Source: Flavobacterium sp. ASV13 (GTDB lineage Bacteria; Bacteroidota; Bacteroidia; Flavobacteriales; Flavobacteriaceae). Taken from it: a stretch of 64,000 nt of DNA. The notes beneath the pieces were generated by a model. The model searched no databases. It was not told the DNA's origin and saw nothing but the letters and a program-made list of their open reading frames with translations. The stretch's first letter is position 1. Each line of letters begins with the position of its first letter. The stretch spans positions 186,001 through 250,000 of the forward strand of contig NZ_JQJY01000009.1 of NCBI RefSeq assembly GCF_000745775.1. The letters are read 5' to 3'. Shown one piece after another: positions 36,106 through 45,569 of the stretch. A program made the position numbers and the translations under genes.

Positions 36106-36594
36106 TTATGCGTATGCACAGATAATTCCGCCCATGAGCATAAGTGTCAGCATCCAATAACCTGCGTGTATTAAAATATATTTCCACGATTTTCTTTCAA
36201 ATAAACCATTGATTCCCACAATTGGTAAAGCAAAAAATAATCCAGACATAAAGCCGTGAAGTGCACCGTGCTTAAAAGTTCTGTATGCCGTTCCGTAATC
36301 TGCCATGAATGCAGCGAATGATGGTTTTGCTTCAGCTAACTTTGGTGGTCCGCCTACCATTCCAACTGCGCCTGATTGATGAATAGTCAAAGCCATTAAA
36401 ATCACAGTAATCATTAAAGAAAAAACATACGTTAATCCGAAGATTTTTAGCATATTTCCAGTTCTTAATTGCTCTTGAGTGAAATTATTTTCTCTCATCC
36501 AGATTGTTCCGAATACTTTTGGATGATACCAAATAAATCCAGTTACTAAAGTAACAACAGCAGCAGCCAATAGTGCAATAAAGTTAATTTCCAT
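36106..36594 (-). CDS. DUF1761 family membrane protein
   Basis: 162 aa with four membrane helices (about 5-25, 50-70, 100-125 and 135-160). The opening INFIALLAAAVVTLVTGFIWYHPKVFG and a central loop before GALHGFMSGLFFALPI are typical of DUF1761. Function unknown. A single gene with its own terminator. Confidence 0.85.
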   Translation of the reverse strand: MEINFIALLAAAVVTLVTGFIWYHPKVFGTIWMRENNFTQEQLRTGNMLKIFGLTYVFSLMITVILMALTIHQSGAVGMVGGPPKLAEAKPSFAAFMADYGTAYRTFKHGALHGFMSGLFFALPIVGINGLFERKSWKYILIHAGYWMLTLMLMGGIICAYA

Positions 36595-36738
36595 AATATG
36601 AGGTTTTTAGATTAGTTGAATCAAATGTAGTCAAAAAAATGTAAACGTAGCATTTTTGTAGTAAGTAGTAAAAAAGCTGTTAATTATTTACTTATTAACA
36701 CTTTATCGACATCTGATGTATTATGTCTATGAAATGTC

Positions 36739-36746
36739 TAATTTTG
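36739..36746 (+). promoter_or_regulatory. Probable promoter -7 box for the LRR gene
   Basis: TAATTTTG matches the TAnnTTTG consensus and lies 26 bp before the chosen start codon. Confidence 0.35.
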
Positions 36747-36772
36747 TAAGCGTAACAAACCCCAAATCTGTT

Positions 36773-37627
36773 ATGAAAAGCTTAATTACTTTTTTTATAG
36801 CACTCGCTTTTTCTATCAATTCTTTTGCAGATACTGTTTCAGATAAAGAAAAAGAGGCCCTGATAAAATTATACCATGCCACAAATGGTCCGGAGTGGAA
36901 AATGAAATGGGATTTATCCCTTTCTGTATCAACGTGGTATGGAGTTCGTGCCGAAAATGGAAAAGTAATAGCGTTAGATTTGTCAGACAACAATTTGCAA
37001 GGAGAATTGCCTGCAGAATTTTTTGACTTGATAAATTTGGTTCAGGTAAATTTTCAAAAAAATCAATTAGAAGGAAATTTGCCAAACAACATTCATAATC
37101 TCAAAGAACTTGAAGTTTTAAATGTTTCTGATAATAAATTTTCGGGAACAATTCCGGCAGAAATCTGCGATTTGCAAAAACTGAAAGACTTGGAGCTTTT
37201 TAAAAATAAAATTTCTGGAGAATTACCTGCTGATCTTGGAAAATTAAAAGAATTAGAAGTTCTTGCATTGTTTAATAATGAAATTCAAGGTTCGCTGCCA
37301 AGTTCGATTTATAAAATTTCGACCTTAAAAGTATTGCTTTTAAATGGCAATAAATTATCAGGAAATTTGAGCAGAGAAATCGTGAATTTTAGAGCTTTAG
37401 AGAATCTGAGTTTATTTGACAACAGTTTTGAAGGAGAAATTCCGGATGGACTTGGAAAGCTGAATAAACTTTCTGAAATGAATCTTTCTTACAACAAATT
37501 CAAGGGAGGAGTTTCAAAAAAAATAGCTTTATTAGACGCTTTAAATATGACAATGTTTGATGAAAATGGGAATCCGTTTTTATTAGAAATAAATGCTGAA
37601 AGACAAAAAAATATTACCGAAAATTAA
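36773..37627 (+). CDS. Exported leucine-rich repeat protein
   Basis: 284 aa from the ATG at 36773, which opens a good signal peptide (MKSLITFFIALAFSINSFA). The mature N terminus has the cap motif ALIKLYHATNGPEWK plus WYGV. It is followed by about nine 23-24-residue repeats of the plant-type pattern LxxLxLxxNxLxGxLPxxIxxL. Such proteins are secreted or surface exposed and bind other proteins or glycans. There is no C-terminal T9SS sorting domain visible. Followed by its own terminator. Confidence 0.88.
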   Translation: MKSLITFFIALAFSINSFADTVSDKEKEALIKLYHATNGPEWKMKWDLSLSVSTWYGVRAENGKVIALDLSDNNLQGELPAEFFDLINLVQVNFQKNQLEGNLPNNIHNLKELEVLNVSDNKFSGTIPAEICDLQKLKDLELFKNKISGELPADLGKLKELEVLALFNNEIQGSLPSSIYKISTLKVLLLNGNKLSGNLSREIVNFRALENLSLFDNSFEGEIPDGLGKLNKLSEMNLSYNKFKGGVSKKIALLDALNMTMFDENGNPFLLEINAERQKNITEN

Positions 37628-37689
37628 TCGTGCTTATGGAATGAATTTTACTCTGAAAAAAGTTGATTAAATATATTTAGTTAATTGTT

Positions 37690-37718
37690 GAAAACCGTAA
37701 TTCGTTACGGTTTTTTTT
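37690..37718 (+). terminator. LRR gene terminator
   Basis: A 9-bp stem AAACCGTAA/TTACGGTTT with a 4-nt loop and a run of T. Confidence 0.85.
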
Positions 37719-37860
37719 ATTTCCTTTTTCAGGATTATTGCTTTAATTTTGTGAAAATATTTAAAAAACTTTTAGTTTTTTTCTTTAATTTTAAAATTAG
37801 ATTCGGCTGTTTTGGCTGAAGCCCGAAAGAGAAAAATAATTAACCTTTAATGTTAAAATT

Positions 37861-38166
37861 ATGACACTGCAATATCAAGGCGAAGAATACGGAAAAAAAA
37901 CAACATTTACACTGAGAATCATTGGGAACAACTTATCAAAAAGTAGTTCAAATTATCAAATTGATCTTTTGGTAGGAGATAAAAAAGTTCCAACTTTTAC
38001 AACTGAAATCCACCAAAGTCTTTCTAATTGCCTGAAAGAAATTTATTTGTTCAGAAAACATCACGGAATCCAATTTGATGCATCTTCAGAAAAAAATGTT
38101 TCGCTGTATGTTCCTTATGACAAAGTTTTGTTCAATTATAATAAATATGCTTTGTTCAGAGCTTAA
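37861..38166 (+). CDS. Unknown 101-aa protein
   Basis: A small soluble protein that I do not recognise. It begins MTLQYQGEEYGKK, alternates short beta-like and polar segments, and ends YALFRA. It has no signal peptide and no cysteines beyond one. The clean frame, the flanking terminators on both sides and ordinary codon use support a real, separately transcribed gene. Confidence 0.65.
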   Translation: MTLQYQGEEYGKKTTFTLRIIGNNLSKSSSNYQIDLLVGDKKVPTFTTEIHQSLSNCLKEIYLFRKHHGIQFDASSEKNVSLYVPYDKVLFNYNKYALFRA

Positions 38167-38188
38167 GTTTAGTGCTTAATAAAAATAT

Positions 38189-38220
38189 AAAGACCGTTCA
38201 TTTTGAACGGTCTTTTTTTT
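38189..38220. terminator. Bidirectional terminator
   Basis: A perfect stem AGACCGTTCA/TGAACGGTCT with a 3-nt loop and an 8-T run. It lies between convergent genes. Confidence 0.92.
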
Positions 38221-38246
38221 GTTAAGAAGTCTAGCTTAAAGAAAAA

Positions 38247-39326
38247 TTAAGCTTTTTGCACTTTGTTTTTTCCTGTCAAATATTTCCGAATCGGAATATC
38301 TATATAGGTCATAACTAGATAAGCGAATCCAATTAAAAGCAGCGTTCCTATAAAAACGACTGTGTATAATGTCAGGCCAGTAAACTTATATGTTTGATTG
38401 TACGAAGCAAATATCCACATTGCGAAATAATGTGTCATATATAGCGGATAAGATATGTTTCCTGAAAAGACACAAACTTTTTCTGTATTTTTTAAAGTTC
38501 CGGCGCCAGCTCCCAAAGCAATTATAAACGGAAAATAAAACAAAACAATAAGAGGTTCTGTAATGAAATTGAATTCCTGGTTGAATGGATATATAAATGT
38601 AGGGAATAAAAGTAATGAGAGTCCTAAAAACCCAATTTTTGAAGGGATAATCCATTTGAATCTGTAAACGGTCATTCCGGCCAGAAAACAGTATGAAATC
38701 CGTGCAGCGCCATGCCAAAAAGTGTCGCCGCCCCAACCACCTGAAATGCCTTTTGCATGATAAGAAACATAAGCTAGAGCTATTCCTGCAATACAAGTTA
38801 GCAAAAGAATGATTTTACGAGATAAACGATATAAGAATATGGAATAAAAAATATTGGCAATATATTCCCAAAACAAAGACCAAGCCGGAGCGTTTAATCC
38901 AAAATTATTGTAATAACGCTCTTTCATTATTGGAAGCGGAATTAATAATAATGAACATATAAATAAGAGCAGAACTTCAGAAATGCTTCTGTTTGTAATG
39001 TCTCCATATGGTAAAACAAAATACCCAATCAAACCTAGAATTGATCCTAAAATAACAAGCGGATGTAATCGTATAAGGCGTAATTTGAAGAACTCGAAAA
39101 CACCAATTTTTGCTATTCGGTCATCATAAGCGTAAGCAATCACAAAACCCGAAAGACAAAAGAAAAAATCGACAGCAAGAAAACTGTGAGCAAATAAATT
39201 CTTGCTGTAATCGGAAATTGCTATTTCTAAAAAGTGATAAATTACAACGGCTATCGCAGCAACACCTCTTAGTCCGTCAAGAACTTTAAAATGTTGTTTA
39301 GGTTTAATTGTGTCAAAATTGGTCAT
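38247..39326 (-). CDS. Acyltransferase 3 family membrane protein (OafA/YrhL-like)
   Basis: 359 aa with about ten membrane helices. The family opening is present: FKVLDGLRGVAAIAVVIYHF, with the conserved R and H, then AVDFFFCLSGFVIAYAY. A later ISYPLYMTHYF segment also matches. These enzymes O-acylate cell-surface sugars in the inner membrane. The acceptor is not known. No polysaccharide cluster is adjacent. The ThuA gene lies 69 bp upstream on the same strand, so co-transcription is possible. Confidence 0.9.
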   Translation of the reverse strand: MTNFDTIKPKQHFKVLDGLRGVAAIAVVIYHFLEIAISDYSKNLFAHSFLAVDFFFCLSGFVIAYAYDDRIAKIGVFEFFKLRLIRLHPLVILGSILGLIGYFVLPYGDITNRSISEVLLLFICSLLLIPLPIMKERYYNNFGLNAPAWSLFWEYIANIFYSIFLYRLSRKIILLLTCIAGIALAYVSYHAKGISGGWGGDTFWHGAARISYCFLAGMTVYRFKWIIPSKIGFLGLSLLLFPTFIYPFNQEFNFITEPLIVLFYFPFIIALGAGAGTLKNTEKVCVFSGNISYPLYMTHYFAMWIFASYNQTYKFTGLTLYTVVFIGTLLLIGFAYLVMTYIDIPIRKYLTGKNKVQKA

Positions 39327-39395
39327 GTAAATATTGTTTGTATAGGAGTTGGATTTTGATGAATTGTTTGATATTTGCTTTCTTTTTCGAAGTAT

Positions 39396-40160
39396 TTAAT
39401 TGCCAAATGCATAGTTGATGCCTCCAAGCAAATGCTGTACAAAAAGCGGATCGCTGTAGCTTTCAGGACTATGACCTAAGGCTGTATAAAATGCTCTTCC
39501 GCCATCATAATTGTGATACCATGCTAAAGGATGATTGTCACCATGTTTGCCGCCCTTATAAGATGATTCATCAATTTTTATGAGCACATTTACGTCGGGA
39601 TTTATATATTTGAAATTGTACCATTCGTCTTTTCTTTCCCAAATCGCAGGAAGATGTTTGGTTGATGGATGCTCTTTATTCACAATTACAAGTTTTGCAA
39701 TCTGAGGTTCTGGATGACCTTCAAAAATACCGCCGATCATTTTAGTGTACCAAGGCCAGTCTGGTTCGCAGTTTGTAGCGGAATGAATCCCTACAAAGCC
39801 ATTTCCTTTCTCAATGAATTTCTGTAAAGCCAATTTCTGTTCTTCTCCCAAAACATGCCCCGAAGCACTAAGAAATATAACGACTTGATATTGTTTTAAG
39901 TTTTTTGAATTAATTGCAAGAGAATCTTCAGTAGCATCTACAATAAAATGATTTTCGGTTCCCAATTTTTTGATGGCGGCAATTCCGGCAGCAATGCTTT
40001 CATGTCTGAAACCGTTTGTTTTGGAGAAAATCAAAACTTTTTTTTCTTTTTTAAAATTGATTTGTTCGGTGCTTTTCGGATAAAAAGAAAATAGAAAAAA
40101 ACTTGCCAGTAGAATTAAAATGGATAAAACTGATTTTTTTATTGAAGGAAGAAAGATCAT
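39396..40160 (-). CDS. Exported ThuA-domain protein
   Basis: 254 aa with an N-terminal hydrophobic signal/anchor segment (about 10-27). The ThuA-like (class I glutamine-amidotransferase-like) fold has KVLIFSKTNGFRHESI, NGFVGIHSATNCEPDWPWY, GHPEPQIAKLVI and GGRAFYTALGHSPESY. Members occur in sugar-use pathways in many bacteria; the reaction is not firmly known. It is upstream of the acyltransferase on the same strand. Confidence 0.88.
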   Translation of the reverse strand: MIFLPSIKKSVLSILILLASFFLFSFYPKSTEQINFKKEKKVLIFSKTNGFRHESIAAGIAAIKKLGTENHFIVDATEDSLAINSKNLKQYQVVIFLSASGHVLGEEQKLALQKFIEKGNGFVGIHSATNCEPDWPWYTKMIGGIFEGHPEPQIAKLVIVNKEHPSTKHLPAIWERKDEWYNFKYINPDVNVLIKIDESSYKGGKHGDNHPLAWYHNYDGGRAFYTALGHSPESYSDPLFVQHLLGGINYAFGN

Positions 40161-40321
40161 TTCGCTTGAATTTTATTTTGGGAAGATAGAAAAAATAATT
40201 TATTCTTTATGAAGGTATTTCATGTCATAAGAGACTTTCAGATGTTTTTGAAACAGCTACAAATCTTTTGTTGCAATCTGGAAAGGCATTGTAATTCTGC
40301 TTTTGGAAATGCTAAAATGAA

Positions 40322-40367
40322 AAACTGCACAATTCTGAAATTTTCAGAATTACGCAGTTTTTTTTAT
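40322..40367. terminator. Terminator after the TlpA-like gene
   Basis: An imperfect stem with AAACTGC/GCAGTTT at the base and AATTCTGAAA/TTTTCAGAATT above, flanked by T-runs on the plus strand and a shorter one on the minus strand. Confidence 0.7.
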
Positions 40368-40384
40368 TGTTTAGAAATTTGATA

Positions 40385-41725
40385 TTATATTTTTAAACTG
40401 TTCAATAAATCAATAAGTTTAGGGTCAGAAGGTTTTGGAGCACGTGCCGAAACAATATTGCCATTAGGATCAAGAAGTATAAATATCGGGATTTCATGAA
40501 TACCATAATCTTTTATGAATTTTGATTCAAATTCCTTATCTGCCAATAATTGAATGCCGCTTAATTGTTTTTCTGAAACAAATTTGCTCCATTTTGAGTG
40601 ATCCTTTATCGCATCTAAAGAAATAGCGACAAATTCAATATTCTTTCCTTTATACTGTTCTTCCACTTTCTGAAGAAATGGGAACTGTTCACGGCATGGA
40701 CTGCACCAAGTTGCCCAAAGATCAATATAAATATATTTTCCTTTTAAGTTTTCTAAGCTAGTTTTTCCTCCTTTTTGATTTTCATAATCAAACTTTGGAG
40801 ATGGATTACCGGGTTGTAATGCATTTGTTGCGTTATAATTGGCGGTTAGCGTTTGTTTAATAATTGGGTCATTTGTAATGGATAAAAATTCCTGATATAT
40901 TTTAGCGTAATTAAGATTTTTTATATTTATATCGTTTGCTGAATTTTCAATTAAATGATTTTTTATGCTTTGACTTTTAAGAGCTTTAATTTCTGGAATT
41001 GCATTTTTAGCAGTTACAAAATCAACACCGCCATCTCCTTTAATATTTTCATAGAATTTGTATAGCACAATTCCTTGATATTCATTTGAAAATAAAAAAT
41101 CAGAGTCATTGTCCATATCGATTGTTTGATCAAATTTTGGGTACTTTTCAGAAACTTTATCACCTCTTGCACTTGCAAATGCTTTATAAAAAAACAAATG
41201 TTTTTGCTCTAGATAATGAATACTTCTGGCTTCTTTTACTTTGAAATCAGCATCAGTGAATTTTGTTTTGAGGTATAAAGTGTTAATCGAATTTTTTATT
41301 TCCTGAAGTTTTTTCAGAAACTCATTTTCGTTAAGTTTATAAAGTTCTTCATCTGAAATTGCTGAAGTTATAAGCTGTTTTTTAGCAAGATATTGATTTT
41401 CTACACTTCCTTTGCCAGTAAATTTTAAAGTTGAATTTAAGTTCGCATCATCAGTAGATAGTACTAATTTAGAATCTTTAGCTAAATATACAGGAATGCT
41501 ATTTTTAGTAGTTTCAATTTTATAAATGCCATCATATTGTAATGGTAGGTTTTCTGAAAAACTTCCATCTGGTTTTAGCTTGATTTCTTTATCAAACATT
41601 TCCCCTTTAATTCGGATTGTTTTATTTTCAGTATTTGTGATTTTACCTGAAACGGTTACGATCTCTTCAGGAGTTGTGAAAGAGTAGAAAGCTATAATTA
41701 ACAATAAAAGAAGGTTTTTTTTCAT
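40385..41725 (-). CDS. TlpA-like thiol:disulfide oxidoreductase, exported
   Basis: 446 aa with a signal peptide (about residues 1-17). The N-terminal 100 residues are a beta-rich domain (VSGKITNTENKTIRIKG) of the DUF4369-like kind. A helical middle follows. The last 140 residues are a thioredoxin fold with the active site WCSPC (C341 and C344) after LKGKYIYIDLWAT, and a cis-proline region HEIPIFILLDP. It should reduce or isomerise disulfides, or pass electrons, in the periplasm. This three-part layout is common in Bacteroidetes. Confidence 0.88.
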   Translation of the reverse strand: MKKNLLLLLIIAFYSFTTPEEIVTVSGKITNTENKTIRIKGEMFDKEIKLKPDGSFSENLPLQYDGIYKIETTKNSIPVYLAKDSKLVLSTDDANLNSTLKFTGKGSVENQYLAKKQLITSAISDEELYKLNENEFLKKLQEIKNSINTLYLKTKFTDADFKVKEARSIHYLEQKHLFFYKAFASARGDKVSEKYPKFDQTIDMDNDSDFLFSNEYQGIVLYKFYENIKGDGGVDFVTAKNAIPEIKALKSQSIKNHLIENSANDINIKNLNYAKIYQEFLSITNDPIIKQTLTANYNATNALQPGNPSPKFDYENQKGGKTSLENLKGKYIYIDLWATWCSPCREQFPFLQKVEEQYKGKNIEFVAISLDAIKDHSKWSKFVSEKQLSGIQLLADKEFESKFIKDYGIHEIPIFILLDPNGNIVSARAPKPSDPKLIDLLNSLKI

Positions 41726-41914
41726 TTTTTGGCGGTTTGATAGTTAAAATGTTAAACGAAATCTTGTTAAAAATAGCGATTATTTTTTGAGAATGGATTT
41801 ATGAGACGAGATTTTCCTGTTTTTTGAAGTCTTTTTAAGAATTATGAATGTTGTTCGAATATCTCTTGATTTGATATTTATTGCCTAAATCAAATTTCTA
41901 GTTCAATGAAAACA

Positions 41915-41944
41915 AAAAAGCCCCAGATTTCTCTGAAGCTTATC
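41915..41944 (-). terminator. Terminator of the DUF4468-like gene
   Basis: On the minus strand AAGCTTCAGA pairs with TCTGGGGCTT, including two G-U wobbles, followed by TTTTTT. It belongs to a hairpin type seen twice more in this window (47747 and 49254). Confidence 0.75.
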
Positions 41945-41961
41945 TTATACATTCTTATGAT

Positions 41962-42501
41962 TTACCATTCATTTTCTTGCTCTAAAGGTGTATTAAGAAT
42001 TTTCTCAATCATCAAAATCTTCTTTGGCATTTCAGAATAAATAAAATCTTTAATTTCGATCCATTTTCTTTTACGAAATTTTAAGTAATCTTTGTCAGTA
42101 TGAGGATATTCTTTGTTTTCAGTAATGGCTCCCATAGATATACCCATACCGGTATGCGTAATATTATCGATTAATACCTTACATCGTCCTTTTTTAAAAA
42201 ATACATTTATATTAAAATCAATCACACCGTTAGCACTATTCATAAATTCATTTTTACTATAGCGCATCTCTTGCTTAATTTTAATAACTCCATTTTCTTT
42301 ATCAGATTGAATAATGTTTTTATTAAAATTATTTTGTCCTCCATAATAATCAATCAATTTACTATTAAGTCTTTCGAAAAGAATTTCTTTTGATTTTGTG
42401 GAGTCGACTTGAACAATTTTTTCAAAAACTAAAGATTGCGAAAAACAATTATATGAAATTGTTAAGATAAATAGGAGAATTATTAATGATGTTTTTCTCA
42501 T
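41962..42501 (-). CDS. Exported DUF4468-like protein
   Basis: About 179 aa from the ATG at 42501, which gives a clear signal peptide (MRKTSLIILLFILTISYNCF). A longer frame reaches into the tRNA terminator and is not credible. The mature protein begins SLVFEKIVQVDSTKSKEILF, the typical opening of DUF4468 domains, with a beta-rich core. Function unknown; probably periplasmic. It is downstream of tRNA-fMet and separated from it by that gene's terminator. Confidence 0.78.
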   Translation of the reverse strand: MRKTSLIILLFILTISYNCFSQSLVFEKIVQVDSTKSKEILFERLNSKLIDYYGGQNNFNKNIIQSDKENGVIKIKQEMRYSKNEFMNSANGVIDFNINVFFKKGRCKVLIDNITHTGMGISMGAITENKEYPHTDKDYLKFRKRKWIEIKDFIYSEMPKKILMIEKILNTPLEQENEW

Positions 42502-42555
42502 TGCAGTAAAATTGATTTTTATCAAATATAAAAAGATAAATATTGCTATAAACAA

Positions 42556-42587
42556 AAAACACCACTTGTAATAAGTGGTGTTTTTCT
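42556..42587 (-). terminator. tRNA-fMet (copy 1) terminator
   Basis: A perfect stem AACACCACTT/AAGTGGTGTT lies just downstream of the tRNA on the minus strand. The same hairpin follows tRNA copy 2. Confidence 0.85.
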
Positions 42588-42590
42588 TAG

Positions 42591-42663
42591 TAGCGGGAAC
42601 AGGACTCGAACCTGTGACCTTCGGGTTATGAGCCCGACGAGCTGCCTACTGCTCTATCCCGCG
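42591..42663 (-). tRNA. tRNA-fMet (CAT), copy 1
   Basis: A 73-nt cloverleaf on the minus strand with anticodon CAT and T-loop GGTTCGAGTCC. It has the initiator marks: three consecutive G-C pairs at the base of the anticodon stem (GGG/CCC) and an unpaired C1-T72 end. CCA is not encoded. An identical copy lies at 56071-56143. Confidence 0.95.
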
Positions 42664-42791
42664 ATGTTTCGGGTGCAAAGATAAGCACTAAATACAGTTT
42701 TTCAAAGGAATTAGTGAAATATTTTTATTTTAATAAATTTAGTTTGTAACTGTTTGTTGTGTAGTGAATTGCGATTGTTTTAGTTTTGCAA

Positions 42792-43316
42792 TTAGATTTT
42801 ATAATTCAGTAATTCTATATAAGGATCATTTTTTAAACCTAATAATTTGGCAAAAGCAGGCTCAGTTTTGTAACCGTTTTGTTTGAGTTTTATGATTTCC
42901 TGCCGAAAATTTTCGTCTCGCGATTCCAGAATTTGGTATTCGATAATCATGTGTCTGTAGCCGTTTTGATTTTTGGTTGGAATATTTTGTCCGAATATTT
43001 CAATTTCAAAATCATCTAGTTTGAAATTTCCAACTATAGATTCGTGCTGATTTATAACAGTTTCTCTGATTGTAAAATCGGATTTATTTTTAAAAAGAGA
43101 AGTGACTTTTTCGATAAAATGATTTTTATTCTTCCAAAAACAAATGATATCAAGATCGCTGTTTTCAATGTCAATATTTATTGGAATTGTGCCAACAAGA
43201 ATTGGATCAAATTCAATCAAAACTTCTAAGATCTTATTTTTAGTCAAAGTTTCATAAGCCAGAATTTGTCTTTCATTTCCAGATTTTAAATATTCAATTG
43301 TGCTGAAGTCGATCAT
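42792..43316 (-). CDS. DUF4269 nucleotidyltransferase-like protein
   Basis: 174 aa. The segment VGTIPINIDIENSDLDIIC carries a G-x-n-D-x-D pattern of nucleotidyltransferase-fold proteins, with DDFEIEIFGQ providing a further acidic strand. This is the DUF4269 pattern. The start codon directly follows the stop codon of the glycosyltransferase gene (TAA then ATG, no gap), so the two are translationally coupled. The target of the putative transfer is unknown. Confidence 0.8.
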   Translation of the reverse strand: MIDFSTIEYLKSGNERQILAYETLTKNKILEVLIEFDPILVGTIPINIDIENSDLDIICFWKNKNHFIEKVTSLFKNKSDFTIRETVINQHESIVGNFKLDDFEIEIFGQNIPTKNQNGYRHMIIEYQILESRDENFRQEIIKLKQNGYKTEPAFAKLLGLKNDPYIELLNYKI

Positions 43317-44843
43317 TTATTTGTCGTAATTTTTCTCTTCTTTAATTTCCTGTTCTAATCTTTTGTTGATATTGATTTTAGCTTTGGTAAAAACAAAAAT
43401 TGTGGTTTTGTATTCACGGGCAAATTTGTTTGTTATCTCACCGCCAATTGCAGCTTTTTCAAAAAACGGACTTGTTTCTGCAAACTCAGTGCTGTTTTCT
43501 TCAAATTCTTTTATTCTAATTAGGTTTGTGTAATAGATGTTTAAATTGAACCAATTGACATAATCGGCATTGAAAGAAACGGCTTTAATTCCGTTTTTGG
43601 TGTAATAATTTATTGCTCCGGCCTGACCGTAATTGTCGCAAAGCACCAAGGTTTTTTCTGATTTTGGAAACAAAGCATAAACCGAATCGGTTTTTCGGGC
43701 AAGTTCTTTCCAGCCCAACATATCGGCGAAATCCTGAGGTAATTCATGATCTTTTCCGTCTTCCCAGCGAAGCATTCCAAATTTTTTATATTTTTCAGGT
43801 TTTGCAACTATTTCCTGTGGTGTTTTATTAGGAAAAGCGACTTTATAAATTGGAATAAAAAGCAAAAGCGGAATCAGGATTAAAACTGGTTGTAAGAATC
43901 GTTTCCATCCTGATTTTGAAATTTCGCCTAAAAAAACGGCACCAAATGCAATATAAATTGGATAAAGACCAATTGCATAATATGCTTTAGCTTTGAAATA
44001 AATAAAAACTAAAAGAGTAAAGACAATCGAAAGAAAAAAGAATCGATAATTTGCAAAAGGTTTATAAAAAAGCAGTGCATAAAAGGAGGAAAGAATAACG
44101 ATAAATCCGCCAATAAAAAACAATAATTGTTCTTTTAAAAATCCAGCTCTATCAACATTTACTAATTGCGTTTCGGCCAATTCTTTCATGTGATGCACAA
44201 TCGGAAAATGATTGTTATACTGCCATAAAAGGTTCGGAAGAATTAAAATTAATCCCAAAATCAGAGCAAAATAAAGATTTTTGTTAGCAACAATTTTTCT
44301 TTGTTTTGAAAGCAAAAGTGCAGGTAAAAGTCCGATTAAAAGAAAAAGAATATTGTATTTATTCAGAAAGCCAAAAGCAAAAATGATGGCGCCTGCATAA
44401 AGCCATTTTACTTTTTCACTTTTGATGTATTGAATAACTGTGAAATAAAAAGCGGTCCAGCATAAAATGTCTAACGAATTTGGCTGAAAAAGCATGTTTA
44501 ATCGTAAAAGCGATGACAGTAAAATGCAAGTTGAAGCTAAAATCAAAGCAAATAAATTTCCTTTTAAAACCTCAATTGTTTTCCAAACCACTAAAAGTGT
44601 CAAAACGCCAAAAAGGGCAGGGAAGAACTTGACCCAAAAAACAGTATTTCCGAGTAAATAAATGATATACGAAAACCAGGAAGTTACAGGAGGAACCGAT
44701 AAATATCCCCAAGCCAAATGATGCGCCTGATCCAGATGCAGATATTCATCACGTTGCAGATCATATTCCGGACTCAGCAAAATATACTGCAGTGCAAATT
44801 TTAAAATGATAAACCCAATTAAAATAAATGTCTTTTTGGTCAT
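43317..44843 (-). CDS. GT-C fold glycosyltransferase (family 39 / ArnT-like)
   Basis: 508 aa with about ten or eleven membrane helices and a C-terminal soluble domain of about 150 residues. The first periplasmic loop has the catalytic acidic pair region YDLQRDEYLHLDQAHHLAWG followed by SVPPVTSW, as in PMT/ArnT-type enzymes that use lipid-linked sugars. It likely glycosylates a lipid or protein in the inner membrane, facing the periplasm. It is transcribed with the DUF4269 gene, which starts immediately after its stop. Confidence 0.87.
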   Translation of the reverse strand: MTKKTFILIGFIILKFALQYILLSPEYDLQRDEYLHLDQAHHLAWGYLSVPPVTSWFSYIIYLLGNTVFWVKFFPALFGVLTLLVVWKTIEVLKGNLFALILASTCILLSSLLRLNMLFQPNSLDILCWTAFYFTVIQYIKSEKVKWLYAGAIIFAFGFLNKYNILFLLIGLLPALLLSKQRKIVANKNLYFALILGLILILPNLLWQYNNHFPIVHHMKELAETQLVNVDRAGFLKEQLLFFIGGFIVILSSFYALLFYKPFANYRFFFLSIVFTLLVFIYFKAKAYYAIGLYPIYIAFGAVFLGEISKSGWKRFLQPVLILIPLLLFIPIYKVAFPNKTPQEIVAKPEKYKKFGMLRWEDGKDHELPQDFADMLGWKELARKTDSVYALFPKSEKTLVLCDNYGQAGAINYYTKNGIKAVSFNADYVNWFNLNIYYTNLIRIKEFEENSTEFAETSPFFEKAAIGGEITNKFAREYKTTIFVFTKAKININKRLEQEIKEEKNYDK

Positions 44844-45073
44844 GTAGATTTTGGTTTTTTAGGTTTGTTTGGCTTTGGTGGTCTAAGTGGTTTTAAATCA
44901 ACGCGTAATTCTGTAGCTAAGATAGGATTTATTTTGATTTTTGAATATTCAGAATATTTTACAATAGGATATTGTAAATATCAGATATCTAGATGTTTAT
45001 GGTTGTTTAATGTCAACTGAATTGACATTTTTATTACCTTTAATACCCAGCAATAACTTTAAAAGAAAAAACC

Positions 45074-45493
45074 ATGAAAAAGAAATTATTGATTGCGGCT
45101 GTCCTTTTAGGGGCAATTTCATTTGCAAATGCGCAAAGTGTAGGAGAAATTACAAAAGCGGCGAGTAAGGCGTCGACAACAGCAGTTCCTGCTTTTGATG
45201 TTGCTAGTCTCTCGAATCAGGTTATGGGCGTATTATCTCCAAAATTAAAATTAACCGAGGCCCAAAAACCGATTGTGAATTCATTGGTAAATGAAACTTT
45301 AAATAAAAAGAAGAACATTTTGCCTACAATGGCTACAGATAAGGCGGGTTATACTTCTAAAATGACAGCCAGTAGAGAGTCTTTTATAGCTAAAATGAAA
45401 AAAAATATAAGTCCAACACAATTTGATGCACTTACATCTTTATTGCCAAAATCAGCTTCGGCAGTGACGCCATTGGCAAAAATGCTTTATTAA
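45074..45493 (+). CDS. Small exported helical protein
   Basis: 139 aa with a signal peptide (MKKKLLIAAVLLGAISFANAQ). The rest is Ala/Ser/Lys-rich and helical (QVMGVLSPKLKLTEAQKPIV, RESFIAKMKKNISPTQFDAL), and the end MLY is hydrophobic. The LTEAQKPIVNSL segment recalls periplasmic Spy/CpxP-like or similar small helical proteins, but I cannot name the family. A single gene with its own palindromic terminator. Confidence 0.72.
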   Translation: MKKKLLIAAVLLGAISFANAQSVGEITKAASKASTTAVPAFDVASLSNQVMGVLSPKLKLTEAQKPIVNSLVNETLNKKKNILPTMATDKAGYTSKMTASRESFIAKMKKNISPTQFDALTSLLPKSASAVTPLAKMLY

Positions 45494-45508
45494 AATAGTG
45501 TAAAATAA

Positions 45509-45541
45509 AAAAGCAAAATAGAATTCTATTTTGCTTTTTTA
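45509..45541. terminator. Palindromic bidirectional terminator
   Basis: AAAGCAAAATAGAA/TTCTATTTTGCTTT is a perfect palindrome with T-runs on both strands, between two convergent genes. Confidence 0.85.
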
Positions 45542-45569
45542 TTTTCATTTATTAGAAAATGTCTTGCAT